Positions 1 to 8,673 of a stretch of DNA of 64,000 bases are shown here, one piece after another. Origin of the DNA: Martinezella rhizogenes (GTDB lineage Bacteria; Pseudomonadota; Alphaproteobacteria; Rhizobiales; Rhizobiaceae); assembly GCA_013322215.1 (NCBI GenBank), contig JAAMEZ010000010.1, positions 1 to 64,000 of the forward strand, read 5' to 3'. How positions within the stretch are numbered: position 1 is the stretch's first letter; each line of letters starts with the position of its first letter. Both the position numbers and the translations under genes were made by a program. The notes below the pieces were generated by a model that searched no databases, had not been told where the DNA came from, and worked only from the letters and a program-made list of their open reading frames with translations.

Positions 1-1
1 C

Positions 2-268
2 TATGAGCGCGGGGTGAAGCTGATCGGGGCGACGGCGCATTATGTGACGGCCGATCTCGACGAGGGTCCGATCATCGAGCAGGACACGGCGCGCATCACC
101 CATGCGCAGTCGGCCGAGGATTATGTCTCGATCGGCCGCGATGTGGAGAGCCAGGTGCTGGCCCGCGCCATCCATGCCCATATCCACTTCCGCACCTTCC
201 TCAACGGCAACCGCACCGTCGTCTTCCCGGCAAGTCCGGGGTCCTATGCCTCCGAGCGCATGGGGTGA
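2..268 (+). CDS. purU: Formyltetrahydrofolate deformylase, C-terminal part (truncated by window edge)
   Basis: The last 88 residues of PurU, a cytosolic enzyme that hydrolyses 10-formyl-tetrahydrofolate to formate and tetrahydrofolate, feeding purine synthesis and balancing one-carbon units. The frame is open from the window's left edge, so the N-terminal ACT domain and most of the formyltransferase-fold domain lie outside. What is visible fits the family: the block IGATAHYVT followed by DEGPIIEQD, which carries the conserved Asp of the formyltransferase-fold active site, and then the C-terminal helix with the [10 protein letters not shown] ending. The next gene starts 100 bp downstream and need not be co-transcribed. 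Confidence 0.93.
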   Translation, partial: YERGVKLIGATAHYVTADLDEGPIIEQDTARITHAQSAEDYVSIGRDVESQVLARAIHAHIHFRTFLNGNRTVVFPASPGSYASERMG

Positions 269-367
269 GGCGCCGAGGTTCGACTTCAGCCCGCTCCCTT
301 TCCTTTTCGCTCCGAAGCGCGATTTGATATCACCGGTATCGAATCGCGCGGAGATCAAGGAGAGGAC

Positions 368-919
368 ATGTCATTCTACCGCTTTGGAACGCTGCTGCTG
401 GCGGCGCTCCTGCTATCTGCGCCGGCATCCCATGCCGAAACGGCGGAACAGGACCCCTCCAAGATCGATCTCGCCAAGCTGATCGAATGCACGACCTATG
501 ACGTGCCGAGCTACAATAATTTCGCCATGTGGCTGACCGGGCCGGAAAGTGCTGTGGCCATGAAGCAGCTCAGCATCAGCGAGCTGCCATCGGACAATCC
601 CTTCCTGCGCGAATTCCAGCTTTCGACGCCCATGACCGTTTTCGGACGGCAGACGAACAGGATTGTCTTTGCCTCAACCGGGCCGCTTGCCGTATTCGAC
701 GAGACAGACCCGCATTCACTCGCCAAACAGCTTGGCGTGACAGCTTCGGTCGACCAGCCGAACAAGTTTCTCGGCGAGAAGGTCATCCTGTCACGCAAGG
801 ACCAGCGGGAAAACTCAGACACCGTGCTGGAGACGCGCATCTCGCTCAACGTCTCCACCGTCGACACTCATCCGGGCAAGACGCTTGCCGGTTGCAGCTA
901 TTCCATCGAGGTTGAATAA
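368..919 (+). CDS. Putative periplasmic protein of unknown function
   Basis: A 183-residue protein I do not recognise. It begins with a clear Sec signal peptide: a short basic start, a Leu/Ala-rich core (LLLAALLLSA) and an AxA-type cleavage site (SHA|ET near residue 23). The mature part is mixed alpha/beta without visible catalytic motifs and has two Cys residues, near the start and end of the mature chain, that could form a disulphide. A ribosome-binding site AAGGAGAGG lies just before the ATG. Conserved small exported proteins of this look are common in rhizobia. Its role is unknown. Confidence 0.75.
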   Translation: MSFYRFGTLLLAALLLSAPASHAETAEQDPSKIDLAKLIECTTYDVPSYNNFAMWLTGPESAVAMKQLSISELPSDNPFLREFQLSTPMTVFGRQTNRIVFASTGPLAVFDETDPHSLAKQLGVTASVDQPNKFLGEKVILSRKDQRENSDTVLETRISLNVSTVDTHPGKTLAGCSYSIEVE

Positions 920-1053
920 GCCGTTATGCCTAGCCGGCTGCATTCTGCGGCCTATCTTCCCCCTCGCCGCTCGACTACCCTATCTGTTTTGGGTAATTTT
1001 CTTTAGGATGGAATGGTTTAGTGTCGATGCGAATGAACCATCCGGGGGATGCC

Positions 1054-3981
1054 ATGGCCGACGCCACGCTCGTGAACCGTATGCAACTGCCGAGACCGGA
1101 CGTGACACCGGAGGAGGCAGCCGAAATCCTGCAGACGCATTACGGTCTGAGCGGGATGCTGACCGAACTCGGCAGCCAGCAGGATCGCAACTATCGCATC
1201 GATGCCGGCGACAACGCCTATGTACTGAAGATCTGCCGGCCCGAATACGAGCTGGTCGAGCTGGAAGCACAGAATGCCGCCATCCGCCATCTGCATGCCA
1301 AGCTGGATGCGCCGCGCGTGCCTGACGTCGTGCCCTCCCTGAATGGCCGCGATATTCTCGCCGTCACCGTCCGCGAACAGGATTATCTCATCAGGCTGCT
1401 TGGCTTTCTCCCCGGTCAAACGCTGACGCGACGCAAGCATCTGCCGCCGGCCGCAGTTGCCGGGCTCGGCGCGCTTTCCGCCAGGCTTGCCCGCGATCTT
1501 GCCGATTTCGATCATCCCGGCCTTCACCGCAGCCTGCAATGGGATCTGAGACGGGCGGGTCCGGTCGCCGTGCAGCTGCTGTCGGCCATAACCGATCATG
1601 AGGCGCGCGACCGCATCGCCAAGGCGATGGTCTCCGCCGTCAAGCGCATCCAGCCGCTTGCGAGCCAATTGCGCGTGCAGCCGGTGCATCACGATGTCAC
1701 CGACGACAATGTCGTCAGCCATCCCGATGCTCATGGACAGCTCGTGCCCGATGGCGTCATCGATTTCGGCGATATCATCCAGGGCTGGCTGGTCGGCGAT
1801 CTCGCCGTCACCTGTGCGTCGCTGCTGCATCACGCAGGCGGTAACCCCTTCCATATTCTTCCGGCGATCAAGGCCTATCACGCGATCTATCCGCTGGAGG
1901 AGGTCGAAGCCAAGGCGCTATGGCCGCTGATCGTCGCACGCGCCGTCATTCTTGCCGCCAGCACCGAGCAGCAGCTCGCCATCGATCCCGACAACGACTA
2001 TGCGCGCGGTAATCTCGACTTCGAACGCGAAATCTTCGATGTCGCAACCGAGGCGCAGCCGGACGTGATGGAAGCGGCAATCCTGCGGACGATCGGCTTC
2101 GATGTCGCCCCGGTCGAGACCGATGGCTGGTCGGCGCTGCTGCCCGACATCGACCCCTCGCAGATTGCCGCCATCGATCTTTCCGTCACCGGGCCTGACT
2201 TCACGGACGGCAACTGGCAGAAGCCGGATATGGACTGGCGGCTGCTTGCCCAGACGGCGATCGCCTCCGGGGCTGCGGCAACCCGCTACGGCGAATTCCG
2301 CCTGTCTCTCGCCGCTCCACTCAATATGGCTCCGCCGCAGAATTTCGCCCTGCATTGCGATGTCTGCCTGCCGGCCGGCGCCACGGTTGCGGCTCCCTTC
2401 GCCGGCCTGCTGCAACGGCAGGGCCAGCATTTCGCGCTGGGCGGCGAGGAAATGAGCCTGCATCTCGACGGCGTCGAAAGCGCTCTCGAGGACGGAGCGG
2501 CCATCGAGCAAGGCGCGACGATCGGGACGATCGGCAGCGAGGGTTCGGCGATCGGAGGATTGCGCATCCAGCTTTGCCGCGTACCCAACCTCGTGCCGCC
2601 GCTCTTTGCGACTGCGGATCAAGCCGAGGGCTGGTCGGCCGTCTCCCCCTCGCCTGTCGCTCTCCTGAACCCGGCATGCGAGGCGCCGTGGCCGGATGCG
2701 TCCACACTACTGTCATTGCGCAATGCTCGCTTCGCCAAGCCGCAAAAACATTATTATGATGCCCCACCGCAGATCGAACGCGGCTGGCGCGAGTTCCTGT
2801 TCGACATGCAGGGGCGCTGCTACCTCGACATGGTCAACAACGTCACGACGCTCGGCCATGCCCATCCGCGGCTGACGGCAGCGATCGCCCAGCAATGGTC
2901 CCGCCTCAACACCAACTCCCGCTTCCATTATGCGGCCGTTGCCGAGTTCTCTGAGCGGTTGGCAACGCTGGCGCCTGATGGACTCGACAGCGTCTTCCTC
3001 ATCAATAGCGGCTCGGAAGCCAATGATCTGGCGATCCGCCTTGCCTGGGCGCATAGCGGCAAAAGGAACATGCTCTGCCTGCTGGAGGCCTATCACGGCT
3101 GGACTGTCGCAAGCGACGCGGTCTCCACCTCGATTGCCGACAATCCGCAGGCGCTGACGACGCGGCCGGACTGGGTGCACCCCGTCCTCTCTCCCAATAC
3201 CTATCGCGGCCCCTTCCGTGGCCCGGATTCAGGGATCGACTATCTCAACGACGTCATGGCCAAACTGCAGGCCATGGACGAAAAGGGAGATGGGCTTGCC
3301 GGCTTCATCGCCGAACCGGTCTATGGCAATGCCGGCGGCATCGCGCTGCCGCATGGCTATCTTGCAGGGGTTTACGATGTCGTGCGCCAGCGCGGCGGCC
3401 TCTGCATCGCCGACGAAGTGCAGGTGGGTTACGGCCGGCTCGGCGAGCATTTCTGGGGTTTCGAAACGCAAGGCGTCGTGCCCGACATCATCACCATTGC
3501 CAAAGGCATGGGCAACGGTCATCCGCTCGGCGCCGTCATCACCCGCCGCGAGATCGCCGAATCGCTGGAAAAGGAGGGCTATTTCTTCTCCTCAGCCGGC
3601 GGCAGCCCGGTCAGCTGCATCGTCGGCCTCACCGTTCTCGACGTTCTCAAGGACGAGAACCTGCAGGAAAATGCCCGTGTCGTCGGCGACCGGCTGAAGG
3701 CTGGGCTGATTGCTCTCATGGATCGCTTCCCGCTGATCGGCGCCGTGCATGGCACGGGGCTTTATCTTGGAGTGGAATTCGTGCGTGACCGCGAAAGTCT
3801 GATGCCGGCGAGCGAGGAGACGGCTGCAATCTGCGAGCACCTGCTCGATCTCGGGGTCATCATGCAGCCGACCGGCGATCACTTGAATGTGTTGAAGATC
3901 AAGCCGCCGCTATGCCTTGCGGCCGAGAGCGCCGATTTCTTCGTGAAGGCCCTGGAAAAAGTGCTTGAGGATGGATTTTGA
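1054..3981 (+). CDS. Three-module protein: APH-type kinase, M23-like module, class-III aminotransferase
   Basis: A 975-residue cytosolic fusion. Residues about 25-340 are an aminoglycoside-phosphotransferase/hydroxylysine-kinase fold, with the catalytic HHDVTDDN loop (213-219) and a VIDFGD metal-binding motif about 20 residues later. Residues about 420-510 resemble an M23/LytM beta domain, but the usual zinc ligands are not evident. Residues about 560-975 are a class-III PLP aminotransferase with SGSEANDLAIR, the acidic IADEVQVGYGR and the PLP lysine in ITIAKGMGNG (Lys817). In animals, separate enzymes of the first and last types phosphorylate 5-hydroxylysine and then eliminate phosphate, so a coupled kinase plus phospho-lyase acting on an amino alcohol is a reasonable inference; the substrate is unknown. 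I chose the ATG at 1054, preceded by GGGGG. GTG at 1021 and ATGs at 1027 and 1033 are alternatives. Confidence 0.88.
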   Translation: MADATLVNRMQLPRPDVTPEEAAEILQTHYGLSGMLTELGSQQDRNYRIDAGDNAYVLKICRPEYELVELEAQNAAIRHLHAKLDAPRVPDVVPSLNGRDILAVTVREQDYLIRLLGFLPGQTLTRRKHLPPAAVAGLGALSARLARDLADFDHPGLHRSLQWDLRRAGPVAVQLLSAITDHEARDRIAKAMVSAVKRIQPLASQLRVQPVHHDVTDDNVVSHPDAHGQLVPDGVIDFGDIIQGWLVGDLAVTCASLLHHAGGNPFHILPAIKAYHAIYPLEEVEAKALWPLIVARAVILAASTEQQLAIDPDNDYARGNLDFEREIFDVATEAQPDVMEAAILRTIGFDVAPVETDGWSALLPDIDPSQIAAIDLSVTGPDFTDGNWQKPDMDWRLLAQTAIASGAAATRYGEFRLSLAAPLNMAPPQNFALHCDVCLPAGATVAAPFAGLLQRQGQHFALGGEEMSLHLDGVESALEDGAAIEQGATIGTIGSEGSAIGGLRIQLCRVPNLVPPLFATADQAEGWSAVSPSPVALLNPACEAPWPDASTLLSLRNARFAKPQKHYYDAPPQIERGWREFLFDMQGRCYLDMVNNVTTLGHAHPRLTAAIAQQWSRLNTNSRFHYAAVAEFSERLATLAPDGLDSVFLINSGSEANDLAIRLAWAHSGKRNMLCLLEAYHGWTVASDAVSTSIADNPQALTTRPDWVHPVLSPNTYRGPFRGPDSGIDYLNDVMAKLQAMDEKGDGLAGFIAEPVYGNAGGIALPHGYLAGVYDVVRQRGGLCIADEVQVGYGRLGEHFWGFETQGVVPDIITIAKGMGNGHPLGAVITRREIAESLEKEGYFFSSAGGSPVSCIVGLTVLDVLKDENLQENARVVGDRLKAGLIALMDRFPLIGAVHGTGLYLGVEFVRDRESLMPASEETAAICEHLLDLGVIMQPTGDHLNVLKIKPPLCLAAESADFFVKALEKVLEDGF

Positions 3982-4228
3982 CGTTCTCGTCGCGCCGTTA
4001 ACCATTGAGGTGTTTTAGCGGCGCGTGAATTTTAATGCTGTCGGGGCATTGTCGAATCTCGCGCCAGTTCCTATCTGTCACTCGGTGATCGGCGAGCCAC
4101 ACCGACACGGGTAGCAACACGAAGGTTTTAAGACAACCTTCCCCGCAATCCGCCAGGCTGGAAATTTTATTTTCCTGATCGTCGACATTTTGACATCTTT
4201 CGGAATATGTTTCTGAGGATGCAATCGC
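3982..4228. other. Intergenic stretch without a recognised gene
   Basis: About 250 bp between the fusion gene and the structured leader. It contains a hairpin GAAGGTT/AACCTTC (4121-4127 with 4135-4141), without a clear U-tract, and an isolated TTGACA at 4190-4195 with no well-spaced -10 box. No coding frame with a plausible start and ribosome-binding site was seen. Confidence 0.5.
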
Positions 4229-4322
4229 TATTATCTACTAATGTAGTGGACAATAGCGCACCGATCGCGGTGCTCCGCTACTGGGGCCCCTTAGCAAGTA
4301 CAACGCCAATTGAGGAAGTGAC
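4229..4322 (+). promoter_or_regulatory. Candidate structured 5' leader
   Basis: A strong nested hairpin precedes a small ORF. The outer stem pairs 4243-4250 with 4274-4281 (eight pairs, one G-U). The inner stem GCACCG/CGGTGC (4258-4263 with 4268-4273) closes an ATCG loop, leaving a 7-nt bulge on the 5' side only. A TATTAT box at 4229-4234 would place the transcript start almost at the base of the stem. GGGGCCCC follows at 4283-4290. It matches no riboswitch class I can name. Two separate features are the facts seen here, stem pairing and position; the regulatory role is inferred. Confidence 0.4.
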
Positions 4323-4418
4323 ATGCTGAATAGAAAAGTCATCGCTTCGATCCTTGGGCGATCCGTACTTGGCAATGACCGTTCGGGCGCGCTCTCCCGC
4401 CCGTGCTGTCGAATGTGA
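4323..4418 (+). CDS. Small upstream ORF, possible leader peptide (31 aa)
   Basis: A 31-codon ORF that opens with ATG 8 nt after a good ribosome-binding site (GAGGAAG) and ends at TGA 76 bp before the next gene. The peptide starts MLNRKVIASILGRS and is basic, with no membrane segment or repeated-codon run of the attenuator type. It directly follows the structured hairpin at 4243-4281, so it may be a translated leader for the 64-residue gene. It may equally be a small protein in its own right. Coding potential rests only on the ribosome-binding site and position. Confidence 0.4.
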   Translation: MLNRKVIASILGRSVLGNDRSGALSRPCCRM

Positions 4419-4493
4419 CGTTCGTCCTCCCTACCGGAATCAAACAGTCAATTCGCCATGTCTGCGCCGTGCGTGCGCAGAGGGAGTCTATTT

Positions 4494-4688
4494 ATGAAGA
4501 AGCAAGTAATCGAATACGCCGGCGTTCCCGTCGGCATCGTCGTTCCTGACCAGGATCGGCTCAAGTTCATCGCTGTCAAATACCATGTCCATGATCTGGA
4601 CGAGCAGCATTTCAGAAACGCGGACGAAGTGAAGCTTGCGATCCGCGCCCTTCTCTCCCGCCAACAGGCAAAACCGATCCATGTTTGA
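4494..4688 (+). CDS. Small conserved-looking protein of unknown function (64 aa)
   Basis: A 64-residue protein, MKKQVIEYAGVPVGIVVPD..., predicted alpha/beta and cytosolic, with a charged middle (KYHVHDLDEQHF) and a helical C-terminus ending in IRALLSRQQAKPIHV. The start at 4494 has AGGGAG 8 nt upstream; the longer frame from 4458 lacks such a site. I do not recognise the family. It sits between a structured leader and a strong terminator, so it appears to be the only full-size product of its own transcript. Confidence 0.65.
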   Translation: MKKQVIEYAGVPVGIVVPDQDRLKFIAVKYHVHDLDEQHFRNADEVKLAIRALLSRQQAKPIHV

Positions 4689-4727
4689 TGGATCGGATCA
4701 CCTGCGCTTTTACTCAATCCCATCCCC

Positions 4728-4769
4728 AGCCCTCACCCTTTGATAAAATCAGGGTGGGGGCTTTTTTTT
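4728..4769 (+). terminator. Rho-independent terminator after the 64-aa gene
   Basis: A 12-bp stem (4728-4739 with 4751-4762, one G-T pair) with an 11-nt loop, followed by a run of T at 4762-4769. It lies 40 bp downstream of the 64-residue gene and closes its transcript. Confidence 0.88.
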
Positions 4770-4951
4770 ATTTGAAGCCGTCGCATGGCTTCCTCCGAAG
4801 GGAGCTTCAGGCGCCTCCTTGCGAAACGCCGAAGCTCCAAAGCCTCCAGCCACGGACCGCTTGGGTTGAACAAACCCATCTTGTCTTTTCCCCCTCTTTA
4901 CGATCCTATCGCCATGACGACCTCGCGTTGTAAACGGCGAAGGATTTTTCA

Positions 4952-5950
4952 TTGGCTGACCTCCTTAATCTCCTGACCGATGTCGAAGGCGTCGCCGTCG
5001 GTCACTCTACCGATCTTGCGCTCGGCTCCGGCGTCACCGCCATCGTCTTCGATGAGCCGGCTGTCGCCTCCTGCACCGTTCTCGGCGGCGCGCCGGGTGG
5101 GCGGGATACAGCGTTGCTGGACCCGGCTATGACTGTCGGTACGGTGGACGGCCTCGTTCTTTCGGGCGGCTCCGCCTTCGGCCTCGATGCGGCGGGAGGG
5201 GTGCAGGCTGGCCTGAGGGAGATCGGCCGCGGTCTTCAGGTCGGCAGCGCGCTGGTGCCGATCGTGCCGCAGGCGATCCTGTTCGATCTCATCAATGGCG
5301 GCAACAAGGATTGGGGGCTGCACTCGCCCTATCGCGACATGGGATATGCCGCCTTCAAGGCCGCAAATAAAGGGCCGTTTGCGCTTGGAAGCGTCGGCGC
5401 CGGCACGGGCGCCACGACGGCAACGGTCAAAGGCGGCCTCGGCTCGGCAAGTGCCGTCAGCAGCCAGGGATACAGGATCGCTGCAATCGTCGCCGTCAAC
5501 GCACTCGGTTCCGCCACCATCGGCGACGGCCCGCATTTCTGGGCGGCTCCCTTCGAGCAAAATGGCGAATTCGGCGGCCTCGGCATGCCTCAGGTGGCCG
5601 ATTCACGCCTGCGGCTGAAGGGCACCAACATCACCGCCACGACCATCGGCGCCGTCGTCACCGACGCCCAGCTGACCAAGGCGGAAGCACATCGCCTCTC
5701 CATCTCAGCCCATGACGGCTTTGCCCGGGCACTCCTGCCGACGCATCTGCCACTCGACGGAGATACGGTATTTGCCGCGTCCACCGGCAGGCATGCGCGC
5801 GACGATATGCCTGGTTTCATGGAGCTCTGCCACCTCGCCACGACAGTCATGGCGCGCGCCATCGCCCGCGGCGTCTACGAGGCGACGGCGCTGCCGGTCG
5901 AAGGTGGGCAAGCGGCGTGGCGGGATCGCTTCGCCAAGCCTGCCGTCTAA
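4952..5950 (+). CDS. P1 family self-processing peptidase (DmpA/BapA-like aminopeptidase)
   Basis: A 332-residue member of the N-terminal-nucleophile P1 peptidases, which remove N-terminal residues, often D-amino or beta-amino acids, from small peptides and amides after cutting themselves into alpha and beta chains. Family blocks are present: the GVTAIVF start, VDGLVLSGGSAFGLDA, GSVGAGTGATTA, and ATTIGAVVTDA with the candidate nucleophile Thr230 at the self-cleavage site. The C-terminal block is AHDGFARALLPTHLPLDGDTVFA. The start is TTG with AAGGA 8 nt upstream. There is no signal peptide. A LysR gene follows after 15 bp and a peptide-type ABC system lies beyond, so it probably degrades the imported substrate. 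Confidence 0.9.
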   Translation: MADLLNLLTDVEGVAVGHSTDLALGSGVTAIVFDEPAVASCTVLGGAPGGRDTALLDPAMTVGTVDGLVLSGGSAFGLDAAGGVQAGLREIGRGLQVGSALVPIVPQAILFDLINGGNKDWGLHSPYRDMGYAAFKAANKGPFALGSVGAGTGATTATVKGGLGSASAVSSQGYRIAAIVAVNALGSATIGDGPHFWAAPFEQNGEFGGLGMPQVADSRLRLKGTNITATTIGAVVTDAQLTKAEAHRLSISAHDGFARALLPTHLPLDGDTVFAASTGRHARDDMPGFMELCHLATTVMARAIARGVYEATALPVEGGQAAWRDRFAKPAV

Positions 5951-5965
5951 CGGGAGATCTCGCGC

Positions 5966-6883
5966 ATGCAGATCCGCGCGCTGATCTATTTCGACGAGCT
6001 GGTGCGCACCAATTCGATGCGCCAGGCGGCTGAAAACCTGAACGTGGCGCCGACGGCCATCAGCCGCCAGATCGAGAACCTCGAATATCATTTCGGCACG
6101 CAGCTGGTCGAACGCAGTGCTCGCGGCATCAAATTAACGGCTGCCGGCGAATTGTTGGCGGAACGCGCCGGCCGGACGTTGCGCGAGCTCGACCATGTCC
6201 ACCAGCTGATCGAAGACCTCAAAGGTCTGCAGCGCGGGACCGTCAGCATCTATGCCAATGGCGCGTCGGTCGCCAATATCCTCGCGCCGGCGCTGGCCGA
6301 ATTCAGCCTGCACTATCCGCGCCTGCACTTCGAAGTGACGATTACCAGCGCTCGCAGCGCTATCGAAGCCGTCAAAAATGCCGAGGCCGATATTGCAGTG
6401 ACGCTATTTGCCCCACCGCTGTCCGGCACCCAGGTTCGTCTGCGTTCCGAGCTGATCTACGATGTGATTGCCGCCGCTACACATCCGCTTGCGGCCGTCA
6501 AGGAGATCACGCTTGCCGAGATCGCAGCGCACGCGCTCGCCGTGCCCGATCGCTCCTTCGGCGCAAGGCAGGCCTTCGATGCGCTGTTCGAGCGTGAGGG
6601 ACTGAGGCTCGATCCCATATTCGAGACCGGCTCGCTGGAAATGCAGAAGGAACTGGTGCTGCGGGGCGCGGCAATCACCATGCTGCCGGCGCTGACGGTT
6701 CAAAGGGAGATCGAGGCGGGTCAGCTCGTCGCGCGGCCGGTCGCGGACGGCAAGGGGGTGAGAACGCCAGTCGACCTCTGCGTCACACCCGATCGCCAGC
6801 TCTCCTTCGCGGCCGGAAAGCTGCTCGATTTCATCGAGCGCTTCATGCGCCAGCAACTTTCCGCCAAGGGGAGGCAGGATTGA
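5966..6883 (+). CDS. LysR-type transcriptional regulator
   Basis: A 305-residue LTTR. An N-terminal winged helix-turn-helix (residues 1-60, NSMRQAAENLNVAPTAISRQIENLE) is followed by a periplasmic-binding-protein-like effector domain (about 90-295). It starts 15 bp after the P1 peptidase gene and is probably transcribed with it. The 130-bp gap to the ABC binding-protein gene carries two inverted repeats (6910-6930 and 6934-6959) that are natural candidate binding sites. Its effector is probably a peptide or amide handled by the neighbouring transporter and hydrolases, but this is inferred from context alone. Confidence 0.93.
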   Translation: MQIRALIYFDELVRTNSMRQAAENLNVAPTAISRQIENLEYHFGTQLVERSARGIKLTAAGELLAERAGRTLRELDHVHQLIEDLKGLQRGTVSIYANGASVANILAPALAEFSLHYPRLHFEVTITSARSAIEAVKNAEADIAVTLFAPPLSGTQVRLRSELIYDVIAAATHPLAAVKEITLAEIAAHALAVPDRSFGARQAFDALFEREGLRLDPIFETGSLEMQKELVLRGAAITMLPALTVQREIEAGQLVARPVADGKGVRTPVDLCVTPDRQLSFAAGKLLDFIERFMRQQLSAKGRQD

Positions 6884-6909
6884 ACGAAACGCTGTAGAAG
6901 GCAAAACCA

Positions 6910-6959
6910 GTGTAGCGGTTTTGGCTACACCGAGCACACATTTTCGGAATTGTGTGTGC
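6910..6959. promoter_or_regulatory. Two adjacent inverted repeats upstream of the ABC operon
   Basis: Repeat A is GTGTAGC/GCTACAC (6910-6916 with 6924-6930, 7-nt spacer). Repeat B is GCACACA/TGTGTGC (6934-6940 with 6953-6959, 12-nt spacer). Both lie between the LysR stop and the binding-protein start and probably form the control region of the transporter operon. Which protein binds is not known. Confidence 0.5.
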
Positions 6960-7040
6960 GCCTGTGAGATGACACTATCCTGAAAAAGACCGCATGCCGG
7001 AGGGAAGCCGGACATGCGGGCAAAAAGCAAGGGAACCGAC

Positions 7041-8570
7041 ATGACCAAGTTTTCACGCCCGAGCCTGGGCGACGTCGCGCGCCGGCTTGCCTGTGGCGCT
7101 GCAGTTTCCGCCGGCCTACTGATGATGGGTCTGACACAAGCTGAAGCCGCGAAGACGACACTCAATCTCGGCATGAGCGTCGAGCCGACCGGTCTCGATC
7201 CGACGATCGCTGCCCCCGTCGCGATCGGTCAGGTCACCTGGCAGAACATTTTCGAAGGACTGGTGGCCATCAACGAAAGCGGCAAGATCGTGCCGCAGCT
7301 CGCCAAGAGCTGGGAAATTTCGCCTGACGGCCTGACCTATACGTTCAAGCTGCAGACCGGCGTGAAATTCCACGACGGCGAGGCCTTCGATTCCGCCGCC
7401 GCCAAGTTTACGCTCGATCGCGCTCGCGGCGCCGATTCCGTCAATCCGCAGAAGCGCTTCTTTTCGACCATTGCCTCGATCGACACGCCGGATGCTGAAA
7501 CGCTGGTCCTGCATCTCTCCTCGCCGACCGGCAGCCTGCTCTATTGGCTCGGCTGGCCGAGTTCCGTCATGGTCGGGCCGAAATCCTCCGCCAACGACAA
7601 GACGACACCCATCGGCACCGGGCCCTTCAAATTCTCCTCCTGGGCCAAGGGCGACCATGTCGACCTCATCAAAAACCCGGACTACTGGAACAAGTCGGTC
7701 GATGTGAAGCTTGAAAAAGTGACCTTCCGTTTCATTACCGATCCGCAGGCGGAGGCAGCGGCGCTGAAGGCCGGCGACCTCGATGCCTTTCCGGAATTCG
7801 GCGCGCCTGAACTCATGAATTCCTTCGAGGGCGATGCCAGGCTGACGACCAAGATCGGCAATACCGAGCTCAAAGTCGTGGCCGGCATGAACAACACGCG
7901 CAAGCCCTTCGACGACAAGCGCGTGCGCCAGGCGCTGATGATGGCGCTCGACCGCAAAACAATCATCGAAGGCGCCTGGTCCGGCCTCGGCACGGCGATC
8001 GGCAGCCACTACACGCCGAACGATCCCGGCTACAAGGACCTGACCGGCACGCTGCCCTACGATGCCGCCAAGGCCAAGGCGCTGCTTGCCGAAGCCGGCT
8101 ATCCAAATGGTTTCACCTTCACCATCAAGACACCGCAGATGGCCTATGCGCCGCGCAGCGCTCAGGTGATGCAGGCGATGTTTGCCGATATCGGCGTGAC
8201 GATGAACATCGAGCCGACGGAATTCCCGGCCAAATGGGTGCAGGACGTCTTCAGCGGCCGCAACTATGACATGACCATCGTCGCCCATGCCGAGCCGATG
8301 GACATCGATATCTACTCACGCGATCCCTATTACTTCAACTACAAGAATCCGGCCTTCAACGATCTCATGAAGAAGATCCAGCTGACGGCCGATCCCACCG
8401 AGCAGAACAAGCTCTACGGCGAGGCGCAGGGCATTCTTGCCGAAGATGTGCCGGCGCTCTTCCTCTTCGTCATGCCGAAGCTCGGCGTCTGGGACAAGAA
8501 ACTTAAGGGTCTCTGGGAAAACGAGCCGATCCCCTCGAACGTGCTGACCAACGTTTCCTGGGAAGACTGA
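7041..8570 (+). CDS. ABC transporter substrate-binding protein, family 5 (peptide type)
   Basis: A 509-residue periplasmic binding protein of the DppA/OppA family. A signal peptide with a hydrophobic core (AAVSAGLLMMGLTQAEA) precedes the mature start. Family features include LGMSVEPTGLDPT at the N-terminus, WQNIFEGLV, the YTFKLQTGVKFHDGE segment and LLAEAGYPNGF near the hinge of the large lobe. I use the ATG at 7041, preceded by AAGGGAA; an in-frame ATG at 7014 also has a strong site (GGAGGG) and would lengthen the n-region. It heads a run with two permeases and an amidase. The ligand is probably a peptide or amide, judged from neighbours. Confidence 0.93.
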   Translation: MTKFSRPSLGDVARRLACGAAVSAGLLMMGLTQAEAAKTTLNLGMSVEPTGLDPTIAAPVAIGQVTWQNIFEGLVAINESGKIVPQLAKSWEISPDGLTYTFKLQTGVKFHDGEAFDSAAAKFTLDRARGADSVNPQKRFFSTIASIDTPDAETLVLHLSSPTGSLLYWLGWPSSVMVGPKSSANDKTTPIGTGPFKFSSWAKGDHVDLIKNPDYWNKSVDVKLEKVTFRFITDPQAEAAALKAGDLDAFPEFGAPELMNSFEGDARLTTKIGNTELKVVAGMNNTRKPFDDKRVRQALMMALDRKTIIEGAWSGLGTAIGSHYTPNDPGYKDLTGTLPYDAAKAKALLAEAGYPNGFTFTIKTPQMAYAPRSAQVMQAMFADIGVTMNIEPTEFPAKWVQDVFSGRNYDMTIVAHAEPMDIDIYSRDPYYFNYKNPAFNDLMKKIQLTADPTEQNKLYGEAQGILAEDVPALFLFVMPKLGVWDKKLKGLWENEPIPSNVLTNVSWED

Positions 8571-8673
8571 TCGCTTTCGCTTGTAGGGCGGCCGGGCGGA
8601 GAGTTTCGCCCGCTGCCAACCATTTCGATGCCACCCATTTCGATGCTAGGGCATGATCGGCCATGGACATGCT

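Noticed and set aside
4243..4281. Assignment of the hairpin to a named riboswitch class
   Set aside because: No match to a class I can justify; reported only as a structured leader.
4785..4976. 63-codon frame overlapping the start of the P1 peptidase gene
   Set aside because: Lacks a ribosome-binding site and overlaps a well-supported gene start in another frame.
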